A stretch of 56,362 nucleotides of DNA from contig JADFAK010000116.1 in NCBI GenBank assembly GCA_015665315.1, positions 1 through 56,362 of the forward strand, read 5' to 3'. Source of the stretch: Flavobacteriales bacterium (GTDB taxonomy: Bacteria > Bacteroidota > Bacteroidia > Flavobacteriales_D > Sanyastnellaceae). Shown piece after piece: positions 1 to 8,731 of this stretch (position 1 is its first letter; each line of letters begins with the position of its first letter). The notes beneath the pieces are model-generated. The model was not told the DNA's origin. It saw only the letters and a program-made list of their open reading frames with translations, and did no database searches. The position numbers and the translations under genes are program-made.

Positions 1-39
1 TGCTGTTACTCGTGCGTTCTTTAATAATTCTTCAACCAT
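1..39 (-). CDS. 5' end of an unidentified protein, cut by the window edge
   Basis: An ATG on the minus strand at 37-39 is preceded by AGGAAACAAA, a plausible ribosome binding site, and opens a frame MVEELLKNARVTA that runs off the left edge. Thirteen codons are too few to name the product. The clean frame, the start site and the orientation, the same as the next gene, suggest a real gene start. It could still be chance. Confidence 0.4.
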   Translation of the reverse strand, partial: MVEELLKNARVTA

Positions 40-173
40 TTTGTTTCCTGTTTTTAGGCTCCAAAACTGGTCCAACTATTTAAGCGGTTAGGAACATTTT
101 CTCTTCCTCTTCCTCTATTTAAAGGAGAGCTTGAAGGCCAGAACGAGTGCGAGTGCGAGAACGAGTATTGAGC

Positions 174-187
174 TATTTGCCTTGTGC
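174..187 (-). repeat. Degenerate copy of the GC-hairpin-AAATG motif
   Basis: On the minus strand this reads GCACAAGGCAAATA: the ACAAG loop is flanked by GC and GC without the third stem pair, and the tail is AAATA instead of AAATG. Both members of the third pair are missing together. It lies downstream of the DUF6090 gene. It may be a decayed family member or chance. Confidence 0.3.
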
Positions 188-245
188 TGAATCCCCCAAA
201 AAAAAACGCCTAAACCCAACTCCAGGAAAAAAAACCACTTATCCC

Positions 246-1040
246 TCACTCTATCTCCTCATCCAGATCCTGATCAATAAACCCAATCAGATGTTTCGTC
301 GCAACAATAAGCGCGTCGTACTGTTTCGATAAATATAGGTTGTTCCCAGCAGCCAATTTAAGGCCGTTGATGAGGATCAAATCATGGAGAAATACATCTG
401 CCTGATTGCAATAAAAAGCCACATCGGCCTCCGTGATGCTCGTGTCCGAAACATATTTCCAATCTTTAAAAGACTCCCGATAATCCTGCATAGGATCTCG
501 TTCCCGAATCATGGCCGCTCGATCGTACAGGTATTCGTGGTATTCGCGTTTCATGTGCTCGCTCATGGTCGATTCGAAACGATTCATGTCCTCCAGTCGG
601 AGTAAATTAGTCTTGATCGAATCATTGCGAAGTATGCTCAATTTTCCCGAACTGGTCAGCTCTTCCAGCGTATTCGTTCGCGCAATATACTCTCTCCAGC
701 CAAAGACCAATGTTATCAAACTATCCAGCCGCCTTATCCCCATGCCATCATTCGGCGTTTCCATTTCCAACAACGTCAAGGCCGCTTCCGACTTAGTTAA
801 TCTATGCTCCTTTATGGCCTCCAAATTCACCACATCCACTTCCAAATCGACTTTGAGCTTGTTCAAGTATTTGATCTCTTCTTGCCGTTCTTGCCGCCTA
901 TTATTCCAGTTATTTATACTCAGCGCGATCAAAATACCAATGACCACCAACACAATCTCCCCGACGGCATACAACAGGTATTTGGAAAACTTATTCTCGC
1001 TTATCATGCGTTGACGTACTTTTCGAAAAAACTTAATCAT
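246..1040 (-). CDS. DUF6090 family single-span membrane protein
   Basis: The 264-residue product opens with a basic stretch (MIKFFRKVRQRM), then a transmembrane helix at about residues 22-42 (AVGEIVLVVIGILIALSINN) followed by a charged juxtamembrane segment (NNRRQERQEE). This arrangement and the near-invariant GEIVLVVIGILIAL core are the hallmark of DUF6090, a Bacteroidota family of unknown function. The remaining 220 residues are a soluble, mostly helical domain. Orientation (positive-inside rule) places the short N-terminus in the cytoplasm and the large domain probably in the periplasm. It stands alone, with about 200 bases to the partial gene on the left. Family assignment is strong; function is unknown. 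Confidence 0.85.
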   Translation of the reverse strand: MIKFFRKVRQRMISENKFSKYLLYAVGEIVLVVIGILIALSINNWNNRRQERQEEIKYLNKLKVDLEVDVVNLEAIKEHRLTKSEAALTLLEMETPNDGMGIRRLDSLITLVFGWREYIARTNTLEELTSSGKLSILRNDSIKTNLLRLEDMNRFESTMSEHMKREYHEYLYDRAAMIRERDPMQDYRESFKDWKYVSDTSITEADVAFYCNQADVFLHDLILINGLKLAAGNNLYLSKQYDALIVATKHLIGFIDQDLDEEIE

Positions 1041-1133
1041 GGACCCGAATCAAGGGCACAATATAACCAAGAATTAGGTGCCATTCAGCAACTCGAATAG
1101 GTATGGCATCTGTCCGTCTATCCTTTTATAAAT

Positions 1134-1151
1134 CAGCGACAAGCGCAAATG
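1134..1151 (+). repeat. GC-hairpin-AAATG motif, GCG/CGC class (loop ACAAG)
   Basis: CAGCGACAAGCGCAAATG: stem GCG/CGC, five-base loop ACAAG, then AAATG. Intergenic. It forms a direct pair with the copy at 1180-1197; the identity extends to 21 bases (1131-1151). Confidence 0.85.
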
Positions 1152-1179
1152 GTTATGGGAGTTCGATCACTATTTTAAT

Positions 1180-1197
1180 CAGCGACAAGCGCAAATG
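1180..1197 (+). repeat. GC-hairpin-AAATG motif, GCG/CGC class (loop ACAAG)
   Basis: Second member of the tandem pair, identical over AATCAGCGACAAGCGCAAATG. The start-to-start spacing is 46 bases. Intergenic. Confidence 0.85.
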
Positions 1198-1318
1198 CGG
1201 CTTCCCGTTCAATCAATTTTCACGCTCATCAACACCACCTTAACCGACTGACAATCAAAGCCAATGACTGCCCACCAACCTACAGTGATTCGAGAACTCT
1301 CAAAGAAAAAGACGTGCA

Positions 1319-1328
1319 TGTGACCAAA
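1319..1328 (+). promoter_or_regulatory. TGTGACCAAA half-site upstream of the CNNM-type gene
   Basis: TGTGACCAAA, preceded by GCA, lies 66 bases before the start at 1395. The same ten bases form each arm of the perfect palindrome at 8672-8693 and the left part of the inverted repeat at 12561-12575. A shared transcription factor is inferred. This copy has no matching second arm, so it is the weakest of the three. Confidence 0.35.
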
Positions 1329-1394
1329 AGCCCTGATCTTCGTTCCTACAAAGACCAAAACTAATAACTAGGTCCTATTCTACTTTTACACTCC

Positions 1395-2402
1395 ATGAAC
1401 GATATTTTTACTTGGGCGGGAATTGTATTCTGCGTCTCGCAATCGGCAATGTTCTCCGGCCTTAACCTTGCCTTTTTTAGTCTTACCCGTCTGCGCCTCG
1501 AAATCGAAGTCGAAGCCTCAGGCAACGAGGCGGCCAATAAAGTTCTTTCCATGCGAAATGACTCCAACTTTCTCCTGGCAACCATCCTTTGGGGAAATGT
1601 AGGGATCAACGTTCTACTCACACTTTTGTCCGACTCAGTTATGATGGGACTTTCGTCCTTTTTATTCTCGACAATCGTCATTACCATTTTTGGCGAGATA
1701 GTCCCACAGGCCTACTTTTCCCGAAATGCGCTCAAAATGGCATCGATATTGGCTCCTGTTTTACGCTTCTACCAATTTGCCCTCTACCCGATTGCCAAGC
1801 CTTGTGGTATTTTATTGGACAAGTGGTTGGGTAAGGAATCTTCGCAATACCTCTCCGAAGACATTATTTCCCTCTTCATCAAGAAACACGTCGAAGACAC
1901 CGAGAGCGAGATTGATCGCATTGAAGGAACGGGTGCCATCAATTTCCTGCACTTGGACGATCTGCCTGTTTCTGGTGAAGGAGAGCCTATCAATCCAAGA
2001 AGTATTATTGAGGTCGAAACCTCAGGAGACCGCATTGTATTCCCAGAGAAGTTGATGAAAATCGAAGATCCTTTCATCCAACAGATTAACGAGTGCGAAG
2101 AAAAGTGGGTGATTTTCGTCAATAAGGAAAACAATCCAGTAGCCGTATTAGATGCCGACGGCTTTATCCGTTCGATTATTTCACCTAAACTCACAAAAGA
2201 TATCCGCGTTTTCTGTCACCGGCCGCTCATGATCAAAGACCCTTCAACCGATTTAGCGACGGTCCTCAACATGCTTAGAGGAAGCCTTGTGCGCTCGGCC
2301 GACACACCAATTCAGCACGACCTAGTGCTTTTGTGGGAACCAGATTCCAAGAAAATTGTTACGGGTGCCGATATCTTTGGCAAACTATTGCAGGGGATTT
2401 AA
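1395..2402 (+). CDS. CNNM/CorC-type (DUF21) membrane protein
   Basis: The 335-residue protein starts with a DUF21/CNNM transmembrane domain (about residues 1-180): small-residue-rich helix 1 (FSGLNLAFFSLTR), a charged linker (RLRLEIEVEASGNEAA) and the family signature GEIVPQAYFSRNAL around residue 100. CNNM/CorC proteins are inner-membrane proteins tied to Mg2+ and Co2+ efflux. The C-terminal 150 residues sit where a CBS pair normally is, but only fragments are recognisable (VIFVNKENNPVAVLDADGFI). It follows a region with two motif copies and a TGTGACCAAA half-site and converges on the MscS-like gene. Membrane family is confident; substrate is inferred from the family. Confidence 0.85.
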   Translation: MNDIFTWAGIVFCVSQSAMFSGLNLAFFSLTRLRLEIEVEASGNEAANKVLSMRNDSNFLLATILWGNVGINVLLTLLSDSVMMGLSSFLFSTIVITIFGEIVPQAYFSRNALKMASILAPVLRFYQFALYPIAKPCGILLDKWLGKESSQYLSEDIISLFIKKHVEDTESEIDRIEGTGAINFLHLDDLPVSGEGEPINPRSIIEVETSGDRIVFPEKLMKIEDPFIQQINECEEKWVIFVNKENNPVAVLDADGFIRSIISPKLTKDIRVFCHRPLMIKDPSTDLATVLNMLRGSLVRSADTPIQHDLVLLWEPDSKKIVTGADIFGKLLQGI

Positions 2403-2455
2403 GATTTACCCACGATGACAATACTAATCGCTATTCCGATAACCTCCAGCATTAC

Positions 2456-3211
2456 TTAGTTATTCGCTGGATTTACTCCATTTCCGTACGCCTGCTTCAA
2501 TGCATTCTCTACCTCAAACATTTGCTCTTGGTCCAGTCCGTGCGCAATGATTTTTAGCGAATAACTCGCATCGTCTTCTCCCAAATGCTCGAATGCAATC
2601 TTTTGATTCGGCAGCACGTAGGGCATTGACAAGAGGATGCTTCTTAGTCGTTTCTTCTCGCGCTCAACGTCGCAGGGTTTGTGCACGGTCAAGCGAAATC
2701 CATGGCTCAACACGCCCGAAGTTGGGCTTGTTCGAATGACCGATTCACCGTTGAAACTGGAATAGGGAATGTCCATGGAGCCACCGCCGTCCAACTCTAT
2801 CTCCAAACCGAGCGGATTAAATGCCTTGATCACGCCCCTCGATTCTTTGAACACTATACGCTGGCCCACTTTATACGTATCTCCCACTCTCAACAAAATG
2901 CCAAAGAAGAAATTCCGCAAGGGATGCCAAAAAATCAAGGTGACAAAAAAGAACAGAACCGCTCCAACAACTGGTCGATCATGCACCAAAATAAACCCCA
3001 GCAACAGCACAAGTCCGGGCCAATAAACACGCTGCAAGAAATCCAATCGCTTGTCCCATTGTTCGCGAGTCGCTCCTGTTCCCAGTGCTGGCATCAGTAA
3101 CTTCCTGAGCACCGAGTATATAAAGGCCAAAACCAGTCCGCCAATAAGTACCCAAAGCAATGTGTTATTGCTCCCCAATTCCGGACTTATTAATTCATTT
3201 ATCTCCTCCAT
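2456..3211 (-). CDS. Small MscS-like mechanosensitive channel protein
   Basis: The 251-residue protein has about three hydrophobic segments (roughly residues 18-40, 65-82 and 85-105), then an MscS beta-type domain (VGQRIVFKESRGVIKAFNPL, then IPYSSF) at about 113-165, and an alpha/beta C-terminal domain. In MscS proteins the last helix lines the pore and the beta domain forms the cytoplasmic cage; opening releases solutes on hypo-osmotic shock. The usual glycine/alanine-rich pore helix is poorly conserved (the segment before the beta domain is HPLRNFFFGILLRVG), so gating may differ. It lies 68 bases downstream of the cotransporter-ATPase fusion gene, same strand, a probable operon linking ion uptake with solute release. 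Confidence 0.8.
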   Translation of the reverse strand: MEEINELISPELGSNNTLLWVLIGGLVLAFIYSVLRKLLMPALGTGATREQWDKRLDFLQRVYWPGLVLLLGFILVHDRPVVGAVLFFFVTLIFWHPLRNFFFGILLRVGDTYKVGQRIVFKESRGVIKAFNPLGLEIELDGGGSMDIPYSSFNGESVIRTSPTSGVLSHGFRLTVHKPCDVEREKKRLRSILLSMPYVLPNQKIAFEHLGEDDASYSLKIIAHGLDQEQMFEVENALKQAYGNGVNPANN

Positions 3212-3279
3212 GTGTGTATTCTTTTAATCGTCAATTGACTTTCTCCTTGCCAACAATCCCAATGAACAATAAAATTGAC

Positions 3280-6200
3280 CTATATCGCCCCACATTGCTC
3301 CGCTCTTCGCGTGATCCAAACTTGAGCAAGTGGATTAATGCCGTAAGTAGTTCCCATGACATCTTCGAGCAATCCGTCGCTCATGAGCTGACGGATAACC
3401 CGTTCGGCTTTGGTGGCGTCGTCGTATTTGAACAAGCGTTGAATGCGATTGGCGTCCAAGTGCTTGTGCAGGATGAACTGAGAAAGTAGGATCAGCCATT
3501 CCTTCTCTTGAAGAACCGGAAAGCTATGATCTGTTGGTATTCGCATCTCCAATACGTCATCGTTCAAATCGTTGATGTGATTGATCCATAAGTGAAATGC
3601 AACACCTATATTTCCTTGCGAATTTTGAGCAAATCGATCCAATAACTTACGCTTCTCCCGAGCCGAAAGGTTCTCTCCATTGCTGTTTGGCAAACTGAGT
3701 TGCAGTCCGCCAGCAACATGCCTTTCCAATACCAAACTCTTCAAAGCACTGGCCTGAAGATTGGGCAAGAACATGGTGGAAGCTACCAAGTTATCGAGCA
3801 GACCTTGTGCCTTCATTATCTTGTAGGCAAAGCTATTGCAGGTCAGGATAATTCGATGACCAATTTGTTTGTCGTTGACCAACTTGACAATGGCTTTGAG
3901 AGCCTTGTTCTGCGCATCGGCTCGATCCCACCACAACTCGAGGTCGTCAAAAAGAAAGACCGTTCCTTCGGGTGCGTCTCGGATGACCGACTTTCTGTAG
4001 GGGCCCAAAGGGTTTTGTTTTTGCAGACTGCGCATCAAGTCGATTTCGGACGTACTGCCATTCACTGGAGCCTGAATCTTCACTACCTGCTTGTGACCTA
4101 TTTCCTTGGCAATCGACTCAGCGAAAAAGGTTTTTCCTGAAAGTGGGGCTCCCACAACGAGCAAACTCCTTTCTTTCTCATTCGGATCCTGCAGAACACT
4201 CATCGCATGGGCAATCTCCTTCTCGCGATGTCGGAGATGGGCAATATTCGGAGCTTGTTTGCCCACAAAAAGTTGCTTGTAGTAAAATGGAATTCTCTCC
4301 TCCACCTCAGATGAGATGCACAGTTCGTTGGCAAATTGCCTCAACTTAAAATGGGAGTCGGAAAGGGACTGGTTCTTCAGTGTAGACGCACTAGTCTTGT
4401 TCATTCCGTTGTTTTCCACCAATTCGCCGTACTTGACAAAGATGGACGCCACTCGTTCCACCCCGTTGTTGATCCAATTCACCAATCCTTTTTTCGACTT
4501 CGCTGCCGATGCAGGAATTACACGCACCGCATGGTCGAGCAAGGCCGAGGTATTCATCGAGCTGTTGGCCGTATGAACGATATCAATGAGTGCTTGACTC
4601 AGTCCTTCCTTATCGGCTTTGAGCTGACCTTGAATCTTCGCAAAGGTGGCCTTCAGGTTCTCCAACAAGCCTTTGAACTCCTCCGCATTTGGTGGGACCT
4701 TGGCGAGGGTGACTTTTTGCACCAGTTGGTTCATGCTGTATTGCAACTTGCTCAGCGCCTCCATATTGCATTGATAGGTCGCCACCAAGTGCTTTTGAAC
4801 AGGTGATTGGAATATTCCTTGTAGCAGGTGAGTATAGCTTGCCAGCGACTGAATATCAATTGATTCGACCGACTCACCTTGGTTATGGGCAAAATCGCTC
4901 AAGCTATCGGGATCCATCAACTGGAGTTGCTCGGGCAAGGCATCTCCGGCGGTGACTGCCCATGACATATAGCTCTGAATCTTGATGTCGTCGTAGCTCA
5001 AACTTTGGTTTACTTCCGGCATATCGTTGGCTGTAGACATACCATTTTTCTCCAAGGCCGCCATCCACTTTTGAGCCTGTTGCATCCTAGCCGCCGCTTC
5101 GTCGAACATCGATTGATTGATTTCTTCGGTCAGCGCCTCCCCTATGCGTTCGAGAACCAGTTGAATCTTGTTCATCTTTATATCGGTCGAAAGCTTGGCT
5201 GCCAGCAGGTTCTCATTTCGGTGCCAAAATTCTGGGTAGGAATCGTTCTCGAGAAGCAATTTCTTCCTTTCCTTGTTGGAATAAGGCTTATGCTTGGCGA
5301 CCACCTCCCCTGGCTTAGGCGCCAAGGCATTTGCCGAATGGCTTATAAATTCCCTGCCTAAATTCCTGACCTTCACCTTGAGCTCGCCACATTGTACTTT
5401 CACCAGTTGCAGCAATTCATCAAAAACGCCCGAAACCAACTGTGCCGGGTCAGAATCCCCTTTGCCGACCTTATCGAGCACCTTTTCAGACTTCGCTAGG
5501 CCATTTTTCAGTAACTCGGAAAGCGACACGCCTGTGCGACCAATTTGATGATCCAATTCAGTGATCGTATCGATAAACTCGTGGTTGAAAGACTCGACAA
5601 CAATTCTTCGAAATGATTTCTTTTTTCCATCAACTCGAATCCTCCTAGGTACCAATCCAGCTATTTCGAGCGGAAGAGGATCCATCTTCTCCTTGGCGTG
5701 CTCTAGTCGCTCTTCCAAGTAAGGCAAGTCCTCGTTTTTGAACAATTCGATGCGGTCCTGATAAGCATCCAACATAGCCACCTGCATGTCTTTTATCGAC
5801 AGCTCATCGCCGCTCGAAATGGCCGCCAATGCCGACTTCTTGCAATCTTGAACAAAACCCTCGTAAATATTCTGGTAAGATGAAAGCTCGTCGTTCACAT
5901 AGGCCAAAAACGCACTATCGATGGCTTCACTGAATAGGGCAAAGTTCGTCTGCGCAGCCTCATCACTAAGCACCGGAACAGGCAACAATTCGACAGGCAC
6001 CTTCTTCTCCGCCAACTCACTTTCATCGAAGATTTCTTCGCGACGATATTGGATATCTTCTCCTAGTGTAGAGCTTGTTTTGACCAACAAAGTCGTGGCA
6101 ATCGACTTGAACATCTCCGTGGTTTTCTCGACAAAATCGCGTTCCTGTCCGTCGGGAATATCCGGAATACCCGCAATAATCAAATCGGCGTCCTTGCTCT

Positions 6201-8199
6201 CATTCTTCATGAGGTCGTAGGAACTTTTTTGAATCAAGTGGTTGTCGATCACCAAGACGCTCGCCTCGATGCGATAGCGGTCCAACATCTTGTGAATTCG
6301 GCGTTCAAACCCTTCCTTGCTCGTTTCGTTGATCAGGATAATGCGAATGGTGGCCTTGCTCCACTGGTTGGATTGCGAAATAAATTTGACGAGGTTGAGG
6401 GTCAGCTCAGCATTGTTATGCAGGTTATGCCACCAGATATCGATGCGCTGGTATTTTCCAAATTGCTTGTTCCAGTCATAATCCAAGTACAGCACATTGT
6501 AATCCAAAGCCATGAGCTTCTGGGTCATTTGTGCAAACCAAATTGGGTCTTTGGTATTCTTGGCCCAGCCTAAGAGAACGGTATTGGGCTCGACACCGGA
6601 AAATCCGTAGGTGCTGGCAATGGTTTCGATGCCTTTGAAAACATTTTGCACCTCCATTTTACGACCAAAGATGCCGTGTTCGATGAGGACAGGATCCTTG
6701 ACCGACTGCTCATGTTTTGGAAAAAGCACCTCTGCATGGGGGTTCTCGATCAGGTCGAAATTCGAGATCATCCCCACTTTTCCCGCGATCGATTTCGACA
6801 TCTCGATCAAGTGTGGTCTGTTTTCAGTGCTTCCACTAAACAGAAGGATATTGGGCTTCCAGTTTCTAGAACTATCGGCCTTTTGGTCCATTTTCTTAAG
6901 CCCCTTCATGACGAGTGAAGACCACACACTTGTCCACACATCACCCGAACTCAGGGCGAGTTGCTTACGCTGCAAGTAGGCATAAATCCCACCTATCACG
7001 AGGAATGCAGCCACCATAGCCCCAGGATTTAGTTGAAACATAACGGCAAAAGTCGCTACGAAACCAAGTAGACCAATCCAGCGCTTTACTTTGAAACTTG
7101 GGGAGAAATCGGCGCTTGCCCAGCTTTCGAGGAAGAATGCCAAGTTGATGAAACCATAAGCCGCCAAGTAGAACATCGAACACACTTCGGCGATCATGTC
7201 AAGTTCACCGATGAGCACTCCACATTCGGCAATTACGAGGGTTATCAAGAGGGCGTTTCTCGGCTCATTGTCCTTCCCCACCCCATTTCCAAACGTCTTG
7301 GGCGTAATCCGATCGATGGACATGGCCTGCAAAATGCGCGGTCCGCCCAAAATTCCTCCCAGTGCCGACGAAAGCGTTGCTCCCCAGATACCAGCCACAA
7401 CGGCCGGAGCGAAGAGGGCGATCTTCATCAAAACATTGTAATCGGTTCTTAGCAGCTCTGGGTTAATGGCATAGGCCATAAAAACTGCCAGGCCGACATA
7501 CACGACAAAGCCAACAGCAATCGCCGCTATCGTCCCTCCTGGGATCGATTTCTTGGGGTCTTGCAGGTCTCCCGACATGGCAATACCAGCCGTAAATCCA
7601 GTCACAGCCGGAAAGAGAATGGCGAAGATCGTCATCATGGACAGTCCGTCGGTCGGACCGAAACTAGGCACTTCTTGCGGGGCATATTCCCAAGTACCGG
7701 CAAAGATCGAGACCAAGGACAGTCCGATAGCCGCCATGATGAAATACTGGGTTTTAATAGCCACAGCCGTGCTGATGATAGCAATGGTGGCAAGAATCCC
7801 CAAGGCGATGCTACCCGTAATTCGAAAACCGTTGATCGTTGTATCGAAGCCCAAGTACGCGTTGAAGCTTTCCGCAAAACCTACGAGGTAGAGGGCGATG
7901 CTCAAAGCAGTAGCGATCCACAAAGTTATCCCAATTGCGCCACCCATGGGCAAGCCTAAGGAACGAGACAATACGTAATAGACTCCTCCTGCGCCCACCT
8001 TCTTATCGGTGGCAATAGAGGAGATACTAAGTCCGGTGGTCACAGAGATCACGTGTGCAACGACGATGAGGATAATTGCACCAATGAGGCCCGCATTTCC
8101 AACCACCCAGCCGAGTCGCATGTACATAATGACACCGAGGATGGTGAGGATCGAGGGCGTGAAGACGCCTCCAAAAGTTCCGAATTTCTTTGCGGCCAT
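3280..8199 (-). CDS. SLC12-type cation-chloride cotransporter fused to an AAA+ ATPase
   Basis: This 1639-residue single frame has three parts. Residues 1 to about 420 are an APC-fold transporter with the SLC12 start (FGGVFTPSILTILGVIMYMR) and the diagnostic FPAVTGFTAGIAMSGDLQDP. About 430-760 resembles the SLC12 cytosolic domain (IDIWWHNLHNNAELTLNLVK). A long charged helical region follows (about 760-1330). The C-terminus is a P-loop ATPase: Walker A GAPLSGKT at 1350-1357, Walker B TVFLFDD near 1413-1419, then a helical lid and a winged-helix-like tail. SLC12 proteins move Cl- with Na+ and/or K+; the ion here is not predictable. The ATPase sits on the membrane protein and could sense state or assemble partners (inference). 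Normal bacterial SLC12 proteins end near 700-1000 residues. There is no internal stop, so it is a true fusion. One motif copy lies in the coding sequence at 5328-5342. Confidence 0.85.
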   Translation of the reverse strand: MAAKKFGTFGGVFTPSILTILGVIMYMRLGWVVGNAGLIGAIILIVVAHVISVTTGLSISSIATDKKVGAGGVYYVLSRSLGLPMGGAIGITLWIATALSIALYLVGFAESFNAYLGFDTTINGFRITGSIALGILATIAIISTAVAIKTQYFIMAAIGLSLVSIFAGTWEYAPQEVPSFGPTDGLSMMTIFAILFPAVTGFTAGIAMSGDLQDPKKSIPGGTIAAIAVGFVVYVGLAVFMAYAINPELLRTDYNVLMKIALFAPAVVAGIWGATLSSALGGILGGPRILQAMSIDRITPKTFGNGVGKDNEPRNALLITLVIAECGVLIGELDMIAEVCSMFYLAAYGFINLAFFLESWASADFSPSFKVKRWIGLLGFVATFAVMFQLNPGAMVAAFLVIGGIYAYLQRKQLALSSGDVWTSVWSSLVMKGLKKMDQKADSSRNWKPNILLFSGSTENRPHLIEMSKSIAGKVGMISNFDLIENPHAEVLFPKHEQSVKDPVLIEHGIFGRKMEVQNVFKGIETIASTYGFSGVEPNTVLLGWAKNTKDPIWFAQMTQKLMALDYNVLYLDYDWNKQFGKYQRIDIWWHNLHNNAELTLNLVKFISQSNQWSKATIRIILINETSKEGFERRIHKMLDRYRIEASVLVIDNHLIQKSSYDLMKNESKDADLIIAGIPDIPDGQERDFVEKTTEMFKSIATTLLVKTSSTLGEDIQYRREEIFDESELAEKKVPVELLPVPVLSDEAAQTNFALFSEAIDSAFLAYVNDELSSYQNIYEGFVQDCKKSALAAISSGDELSIKDMQVAMLDAYQDRIELFKNEDLPYLEERLEHAKEKMDPLPLEIAGLVPRRIRVDGKKKSFRRIVVESFNHEFIDTITELDHQIGRTGVSLSELLKNGLAKSEKVLDKVGKGDSDPAQLVSGVFDELLQLVKVQCGELKVKVRNLGREFISHSANALAPKPGEVVAKHKPYSNKERKKLLLENDSYPEFWHRNENLLAAKLSTDIKMNKIQLVLERIGEALTEEINQSMFDEAAARMQQAQKWMAALEKNGMSTANDMPEVNQSLSYDDIKIQSYMSWAVTAGDALPEQLQLMDPDSLSDFAHNQGESVESIDIQSLASYTHLLQGIFQSPVQKHLVATYQCNMEALSKLQYSMNQLVQKVTLAKVPPNAEEFKGLLENLKATFAKIQGQLKADKEGLSQALIDIVHTANSSMNTSALLDHAVRVIPASAAKSKKGLVNWINNGVERVASIFVKYGELVENNGMNKTSASTLKNQSLSDSHFKLRQFANELCISSEVEERIPFYYKQLFVGKQAPNIAHLRHREKEIAHAMSVLQDPNEKERSLLVVGAPLSGKTFFAESIAKEIGHKQVVKIQAPVNGSTSEIDLMRSLQKQNPLGPYRKSVIRDAPEGTVFLFDDLELWWDRADAQNKALKAIVKLVNDKQIGHRIILTCNSFAYKIMKAQGLLDNLVASTMFLPNLQASALKSLVLERHVAGGLQLSLPNSNGENLSAREKRKLLDRFAQNSQGNIGVAFHLWINHINDLNDDVLEMRIPTDHSFPVLQEKEWLILLSQFILHKHLDANRIQRLFKYDDATKAERVIRQLMSDGLLEDVMGTTYGINPLAQVWITRRAEQCGAI
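5328..5342 (-). repeat. GC-hairpin-AAATG motif, GCC/GGC class (loop ATTC)
   Basis: On the minus strand GCCATTCGGCAAATG, within the helical region of the SLC12-AAA fusion and in sense orientation. It encodes HSAN in the residues SHSANA. The preceding base is A, as in most copies. Confidence 0.75.
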
Positions 8200-8333
8200 G
8201 GGTAATACTAAATTGAATACGGTCCGAATGTAATGATTTCAGTAAGCACTAAGGGCGTGAAAAAGCCGACACTTATTCACGATCTATCCCGCATGCTCGA
8301 AGGTAAAAGTTGCCTACACCGAGGCTTTCAGAT

Positions 8334-8588
8334 TTACTCCCACGAGGTTTTATCCTTGATTTTCTTCTCGTCGGCAATTTTCTTTTCATCGGCTGACTTG
8401 GTCTTCTTTTGAATCGAGAGCAAGAAGCCCACAACCATACCTATAGTAAAGCTTATCAAAATCAACAAGATACGGCTCACAGTAATCGTCCACACAAAGA
8501 ACTTGAGTTCCACCAGAGCTGCATTTTGAATCGATACGACAGCGACAATCAGAGATAGAATGGCGATGACGATGGCTTTTGTTTTCAT
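8334..8588 (-). CDS. LapA-like (DUF1049) small inner-membrane protein
   Basis: The 84-residue protein has two hydrophobic helices: about 5-22 (AIVIAILSLIVAVVSIQN) and 40-62 (RILLILISFTIGMVVGFLLS). Between them is the short QNAALVELKFFVWTITVS segment typical of the LapA/DUF1049 domain. A lysine-rich cytoplasmic tail (KKTKSADEKKIADEKK) follows. LapA in Proteobacteria is linked to lipopolysaccharide assembly, but in Bacteroidota DUF1049 proteins are uncharacterised. The gene diverges from the secreted-protein operon starting at 8732, with a perfect 22-bp palindrome between them. Confidence 0.8.
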   Translation of the reverse strand: MKTKAIVIAILSLIVAVVSIQNAALVELKFFVWTITVSRILLILISFTIGMVVGFLLSIQKKTKSADEKKIADEKKIKDKTSWE

Positions 8589-8671
8589 TGTTTCTGGTTT
8601 AAGGTGTTAACTTCTTTGAGGTTGAATTGGTTCTCCTAATCTCCACATATTCTAAGAACGAGAGAAACTTT

Positions 8672-8693
8672 ATTTGGTCACATGTGACCAAAT
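8672..8693. promoter_or_regulatory. Perfect 22-bp palindrome, candidate operator
   Basis: ATTTGGTCACATGTGACC followed by AAAT reads identically on both strands over 22 bases. It lies in the 143-bp gap between the divergent LapA-like gene and the secreted-protein/ECF-sigma operon, 39 bases before the start at 8732 and 84 before that of LapA. Its arms match the half-sites at 1319 and 12561. The core TCACATGTGA resembles Crp/Fnr-type sites but is more compact, so the regulator is unknown. A dimeric transcription factor site is a firm inference; its identity is not. Confidence 0.65.
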
Positions 8694-8731
8694 GAAACTA
8701 TGTTCGTTCATAGGGTACACATAACTAGAAA

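Larger units (their letters stand above)
1041..1394. other. 354-bp intergenic region with two motif copies and an operator-like half-site
   Basis: No convincing gene lies here. The region separates the divergent DUF6090 and CNNM-type genes, so it should hold both promoters. It contains two direct copies of AATCAGCGACAAGCGCAAATG 46 bases apart (1131-1151 and 1177-1197) and, 66 bases before the CNNM-type start, the TGTGACCAAA half-site at 1319-1328. A short plus-strand reading frame crossing the left part overlaps the DUF6090 gene antisense and is not supported. Confidence 0.6.

Noticed and set aside
147-332. Plus-strand 61-residue frame with GAGTGCGAGTGCGAG repeats at the left end
   Set aside because: It overlaps the DUF6090 gene antisense and holds a poly-A coding stretch; short GAGTGC tandem is too short to be meaningful.
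511-8233. Many plus-strand open frames opposite the DUF6090, MscS-like and SLC12-AAA genes
   Set aside because: They are antisense shadows with low-complexity or basic composition and no start context, whereas the minus-strand products have clear families.
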